NCBI GenBank assembly: GCA_021234535.1
Contig: CM037842.1
Coordinates: 25,667,106-25,731,105, forward strand
DNA: 64,000 nt
Direction of reading: 5' to 3'
Source: Stichopus chloronotus
Taxonomy: Eukaryota > Echinodermata > Holothuroidea > Aspidochirotida > Stichopodidae
Shown piece by piece: positions 63,600-64,000 of this stretch. A program made the translations under genes and the position numbers. The first letter of the stretch is position 1; each line of letters opens with the position of its first letter. The notes beneath the pieces are model-generated. The model did no database searches, was not told where the DNA came from, and saw only the letters and a list, made by a program, of their open reading frames with translations.

Positions 63600-64000
63600 T
63601 TTTTTTGGCTTTGATAATGGTAACCTTTGTAATCATACATACACGTGTGTGTTTGCGTTCATGTGTGTATGTATGTCTGTGACACCCTAATTTGTGAACA
63701 CAAAAACTCAAGAAGGGAAGCTTGGATAGATCTCATATTTGGTATGTAGGTGTACCATGTTGAGTAGAAGAACCCTGTTGTTTTGGTGGAGGTCAAAGGT
63801 CATGTGGGGTCAACAGGGGTCAAATTGTGAAAATCTTGTGAACATGGTATCTCAAGAAGAGAAGCATGGTCAGACCTCATATGTAATGTGTAGGTGCATC
63901 ACATTAAGTAGAAGAAGTCTGTTGGTTTTAGATGAGGTCAAAGGTCATTTTGGGTTAAAAGGGATCAAATTGTGACAAACTAGTAATCACGGCATCTCAA
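63600..64000 (+). repeat. Hairpin-headed AGGTCA-family copy, cut by window end
   Basis: A decayed hairpin near 63606 (GGCTTTGATAATGGTAACC), a TG-rich tract, TGTGACACCC, CTCAAGAAGGGAAGC, GGTATGTAGGTGTACCATG, GGAGGTCAAAGGTCATGTGG and a second unit with GAGGTCAAAGGTCATTTTG near 63935. Two perfect DR1 words are present. It continues beyond the window. Confidence 0.75.

Overview
The window is animal genomic DNA: AT-rich, intron-rich and full of repeats. It carries one recognisable gene, on the + strand, a sortilin-related receptor of the SORL1/LR11 type. I recognise 21 exons between 16301 and 63072. Every splice phase is compatible, and together they give 5289 nt, exactly 1763 in-frame codons with no stop. 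Domain order matches the vertebrate family: VPS10 ten-bladed propeller, 10CC module, YWTD (LDLR class B) propeller, EGF-like segment, LDLR class A repeats (ten seen), then fibronectin type III domains. The signal peptide/propeptide exon is missing at the 5' end. The remaining FN3 domains, membrane segment and cytoplasmic tail lie beyond base 64000. A marine invertebrate deuterostome, perhaps an echinoderm, is my guess from sequence style and repeat content. This is weak inference; no taxonomic marker is present.

Layout. 1-16300: no exon recognised, either first intron or upstream flank. It is rich in TACTGTA/TACAGTA motifs, LINE 3'-tail fragments and foldback repeats. 16301-29236: VPS10 domain and 10CC in six exons. 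29237-40029: YWTD propeller, EGF-like segment and first class A repeat, interrupted by a 6.4-kb intron that holds a tandem array of about 140-bp units. 43160-51968: nine more class A repeats in four exons that are all phase 1 at both ends. 53076-63072: three FN3 domains and the start of a fourth, in small exons. 63073-64000: intron.

Introns hold most of the unexplained structure. One dispersed repeat family contains a perfect DR1 (AGGTCA-A-AGGTCA) followed by two DR4-spaced AGGTCA half-sites, amplified in tandem at 35.4-36.6 kb; these are textbook nuclear-receptor spacings. Several copies begin with a short hairpin whose stem sequence changes on both sides together. Other features are foldback elements with long, nearly perfect arms ending in splice-donor-like sequence, a 964-bp non-autonomous hAT transposon with perfect 16-bp ends and an 8-bp target duplication, an AT-rich hAT-like MITE, a TTAAAGCTGG-ended MITE family, decayed LINE and BEL/Pao-like fragments, and several minisatellites, one of which starts close behind an exon.

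The SORL1 family sorts cargo between Golgi, endosome and cell surface: VPS10 binds peptides and propeptides, and the class A cluster binds lipoproteins and other large ligands. Nothing else in the window looks like a host gene.
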